In this document: positions 61,256 through 64,000 of the stretch, in pieces
Numbering within the stretch: the stretch's first letter is position 1
Layout: the number at the start of each line of letters is the position of its first letter
From: Terfezia claveryi
Lineage: Eukaryota > Ascomycota > Pezizomycetes > Pezizales > Pezizaceae
NCBI GenBank assembly: GCA_015179025.1
Contig: WHUX01000106.1
Location: forward strand, 62,001 to 126,000
Direction of reading: 5' to 3'
DNA length: 64,000 nt
The notes under the pieces: generated by a model
Seen by the model: only the letters and a program-made list of their open reading frames with translations
Database searches by the model: none
Told to the model about the DNA's origin: nothing
Position numbers and translations under genes: made by a program

Positions 61256-61544
61256 TGAGTGAGCAAAATTATTTGGAAGGAATGAACAAGAGAAAAGCTC
61301 TAAGTCCCAGCCGGACACACCTTGGAAATAGGGACTTGCCGTGTCTTGCTGCCAGCCATTGGATTGACTGGCGCTGTCTTAAAACCAGATTACTTGTCTT
61401 ACCTACAATCATCCCGCTGCGTCAGTTGGGGCTCCTCCTGCAATTGGCAAAACCTAGCACAAAGGAGGAAATACCCATATATGGGAAACGAATGAGAAGA
61501 CAAACATATAGAAATGATTGCTTTTCGGCCTCTATATATGCATG

Positions 61545-61760
61545 CAATTCATGCTTCCGCTGGCTCTAGATATTGGTGTTTTGCATGCTTTTGCTAGCTC
61601 TAGGTATTGGTGTTTTGCATGCTTCCACTGGTGCTATATATTGGTGTTTTGCATGCTTCCGCTGGCGCTATATATTGGTGTTTTTCATGCTTCCACTGGC
61701 TCTGTATATTGGTTTTTTCATGCTTTCGCCAGCTCTAGATATTGGTGTGTTTCATGCTAG
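61545..61760 (+). repeat. 33-bp tandem repeat (TATTGGTGTTTTGCATGCTT)
   Basis: About six units of CATGCTTCCGCTGGCTCTAG plus ATATTGGTGTTTTG; length again a multiple of three, so frames stay open by construction. Confidence 0.8.
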
Positions 61761-61829
61761 GAAGCATGACGGAAGTGGACGCTACGTGATGCAGACTGAG
61801 GCAGATGATTTCTCATATGGACGCGGATA

Positions 61830-62030
61830 TACAGGCTAAGAAGGACCCCCGATTGCAGGCCCCAATTGCAGGCTCATATGGATACGGATATCTAGGCTAA
61901 GAAAGAACCCCAATTGCATACTCATATGGATGTGGATATCCAGACTAATAGGGACCCCTGATCGCAGGCTAATAGGGACCCCCGATCGCAGGCTAATAGG
62001 GACCCCCGATTGCAGGCTCAAGGACATAAA
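61830..62030 (+). repeat. tandem repeat (AATAGGGACCCCCGATTGCA)
   Basis: About seven degenerate units around GCAGGCTAATAGGGACCCCC and GCAGGCTCATATGGATACGG. Confidence 0.7.
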
Positions 62031-62199
62031 CGCCAGCTTGGTGAGTTGTCAATGGTACAAAAACTTGCTCGTTTCGTGGTGCACACTGTAGAAGCGGCGA
62101 TTCTAGGCAATTAGTATTTTCAGGGAATACAAGAAATCTTCTACTCCGAGCATTGTGTTAACAGACCAGAATATATACATAAGAAAAGCTCTGCCATCT

Positions 62200-62365
62200 C
62201 CCGCTTGCTCAATCCTCCACTTGCCCAATCTCCCGCTTGCCCAATCCTCCGCTTACCCAATCCCTCGCTTACTCAATCCCCCGCTTGCTTAATCCCCATA
62301 CCCACTTGCTTAATCCCCCGCTTGCTCAATCCTCATATCCACTTGCTCAATCCCCCGCTTGCTTA
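62200..62365 (+). repeat. 18-bp tandem repeat (CCGCTTGCTCAATCC)
   Basis: About eight units such as CAATCCCCCGCTTGCTTAAT. Confidence 0.75.
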
Positions 62366-62652
62366 ACATCCTGCTAGCTCTTATATTGAATTCGTACATG
62401 GGTGTGGCCCTGATCCAGTATGACAATGGGCATCTCCGATGTTCTTTGACCAAATGTTGCTACAAAATTACCTTCATATCGGATATGTCCCTATTTAGTA
62501 ATTTTAATGTCGCTGTGGCCGCTGTGGTGTTGTGGTAAATCCTTGTTGCTATCCGTGACATTGAACAATTTAATCCCGTAACGGCCTGGTCCGTTGCGAT
62601 ATCCAGTCCATACCGGTATGGCCCGGATCCCGGAACGGACCAGAACATATAC

Positions 62653-64000
62653 ATACACAAACAAAAGAGTCAGCAATTAGGACATCAAAACACATCGTCT
62701 AGCAGAACAAGTGGTCAGCTAACCTGTGTGGGCTAGGTGTCCGATCTATGCTACACACCAGGCTGTCCGGTATAGATGTAATACCGGGGATTGTTTTATA
62801 AGCTATTCTTGCTGTTGTGAATAACACTCGCTTGTACCTATTGTTAGAATGAATGTACAATCCGTTCATTCCGCCCATGCCTTGCTACCTATATCATATG
62901 TAGCCGTCAGCGGCTTGCACATCATATGCGTGCTAAGCTTCCTGCTTAGCTATACGGCTCGCAGCGGCTTGCACATCATATTGCGTACTCACACCTTGCT
63001 CGCACTCATAATCGTTGCTTCATGCCTAGCTATACGGCTTGCAACGGACATGTGCTTCTCCTTCTTCTTCATGCTTTAGATGTACGCTCATACATGTATA
63101 TATATCTCGTTCATGTTCCTACTTGTTCGGGATAACAACAGGAGTAATCACTTCACTCATACAATACATGCACTCACTGTGTATATGAACATCTTCCTCT
63201 CAACTCGCTCTGTTCGTTACCTTCCTTCAGTGGACACTTGGATCTCTCCGCTCGCCTGTTGCTATTCCTATTCCTATAGGTTATATCTACACCTATGAAG
63301 GGTCACGGGAGTAAGCAACCAAAAGAAGGCAATTGAGAATGCAGGGAGCAAAACCGGGGTTCCAGATCAAGGCAATTGGGAAAGGACCGCGAAGGATAAA
63401 AGAGCCGGAAAGTACGCAGGAAACATCTCTTTTTGGGCAGAGCACTAGGACCATAGCATTGAGACTATAGCGATATCTAGATATCTCCGATACTTTGAAT
63501 ACACGAACACTTCTCTCTCTTCAAGATTCCTCACTCATATAACCTAGTAATCTTACAGGTAATGAGCCCGGCGCTCAAGCTAAAGCAAAGAACATTCATG
63601 CGTTTTCGGGGTCTCTCTATATATACTAGGTAAGGCTGTTTGAAACATCTTGATAAGGCAACGTTCCCTAGGAATACAATAAAAAAGTAATTGATTCACC
63701 TGGGTATTGAACCTCAGACAATTTGCATGGTAATACGGTATAGAGGCACTTCGCTCCTAGCGGAGGAAACATGCCGGGTGGTGAGAGCAAACAACCGAGC
63801 CGACGTAGTAACCAATAATCGTGTATTCAATATCCCGTGTAACTATAGCGTTCTAGTGCAATTTAATTTAGCACCCCTTCTGGGTTTCTAGTTTTGTTGG
63901 TAGCGGGCCCGTGCGCTCGCAAAATTAGAGTCTGTATTAACATCATAGACTTGGTCTTCCTAAGACAGCCAATTCAGGTGGTATCGCGCTTGGAGACATA
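62653..64000. other. spacer to window end with a short tandem repeat
   Basis: 62890-63045 holds two or three imperfect copies of a CTATACGGCTCGCAGCGGCT / TGCACATCATAT unit. No gene recognised to the end of the window. Confidence 0.4.

Larger units (their letters stand above)
60443..62652. mobile_element. 2.2-kb terminal-inverted-repeat element packed with minisatellites
   Basis: Left end TATATGTTCTGGTCCGTTCC plus GGGAT; right end is its inverse, ATCCCGGAACGGACCAGAAC plus ATATA. Subterminal zones carry the perfect palindrome CCATACCGGTATGG at 60476-60489, 60516-60529 and 62608-62621, embedded in GGGCCGTTCC-type repeats. No transposase frame exists inside; the interior is four different tandem arrays. 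Probably a non-autonomous DNA transposon. Confidence 0.75.

Noticed and set aside
63680..63775. tRNA-like B box on the minus strand (GGTTCAATACCC)
   Set aside because: The T stem has a bulge, no matching acceptor stem or anticodon arm can be formed upstream.

Overview
The window looks like nuclear DNA of a filamentous ascomycete. The evidence is short introns (about 50-70 nt, GTnnGT donors, CTAAC-like branch sites), a COP9 signalosome subunit, CORVET Vps3, Golgi COY1, ribosome-biogenesis ENP2 and a fungal-type glutathione reductase. A repeat-rich Pezizomycete (truffle or morel relative) is my inference, not something the sequence proves.

Layout. 1-1.0 kb: partial ZIP zinc transporter. 4.3-5.2 kb: complex I PSST subunit. 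7.2-7.9 kb: a two-exon hypothetical. 10.3-13.5 kb: a Tad1-like LINE with intact ORF1 and a broken, cut-off ORF2. 14.0-14.9 kb: a multi-exon RRM-like gene. 15.7-23.2 kb: a housekeeping block (glutathione reductase, the SWR1 zinc-finger subunit Vps71, a probable CENP-K, ENP2). 23.2-37.9 kb: an accessory block of LINE 3' fragments, one nested insertion with a perfect target-site duplication, a large inverted-repeat (foldback) element, minisatellites and two small unusual ORFs. 37.9-46.8 kb: a second housekeeping block (CSN6, COY1, VPS3; COY1 and VPS3 are divergent). 47.9-49.6 kb: a second foldback element. 50-59.6 kb: small membrane-protein genes, a LINE RNase H fragment and a PD-(D/E)XK-like gene. 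60.4-62.7 kb: a 2.2-kb terminal-inverted-repeat element filled with minisatellites.

Two themes run across the window. First, several conserved genes (complex I PSST, Vps71, CENP-K, ENP2, the RRM-like gene) read through perfectly except for single missing bases, nearly all in short G/C homopolymers. I read these as base-call errors of an uncorrected long-read assembly rather than as pseudogenes. Second, non-LTR retrotransposition is well recorded: LINE 3' tails share a stem-loop 3'UTR, end in A-rich tails and are flanked by recognisable target-site duplications. A dispersed motif TAGTCTGGTTGGCAC recurs on both strands and may mark ends of small transposons.
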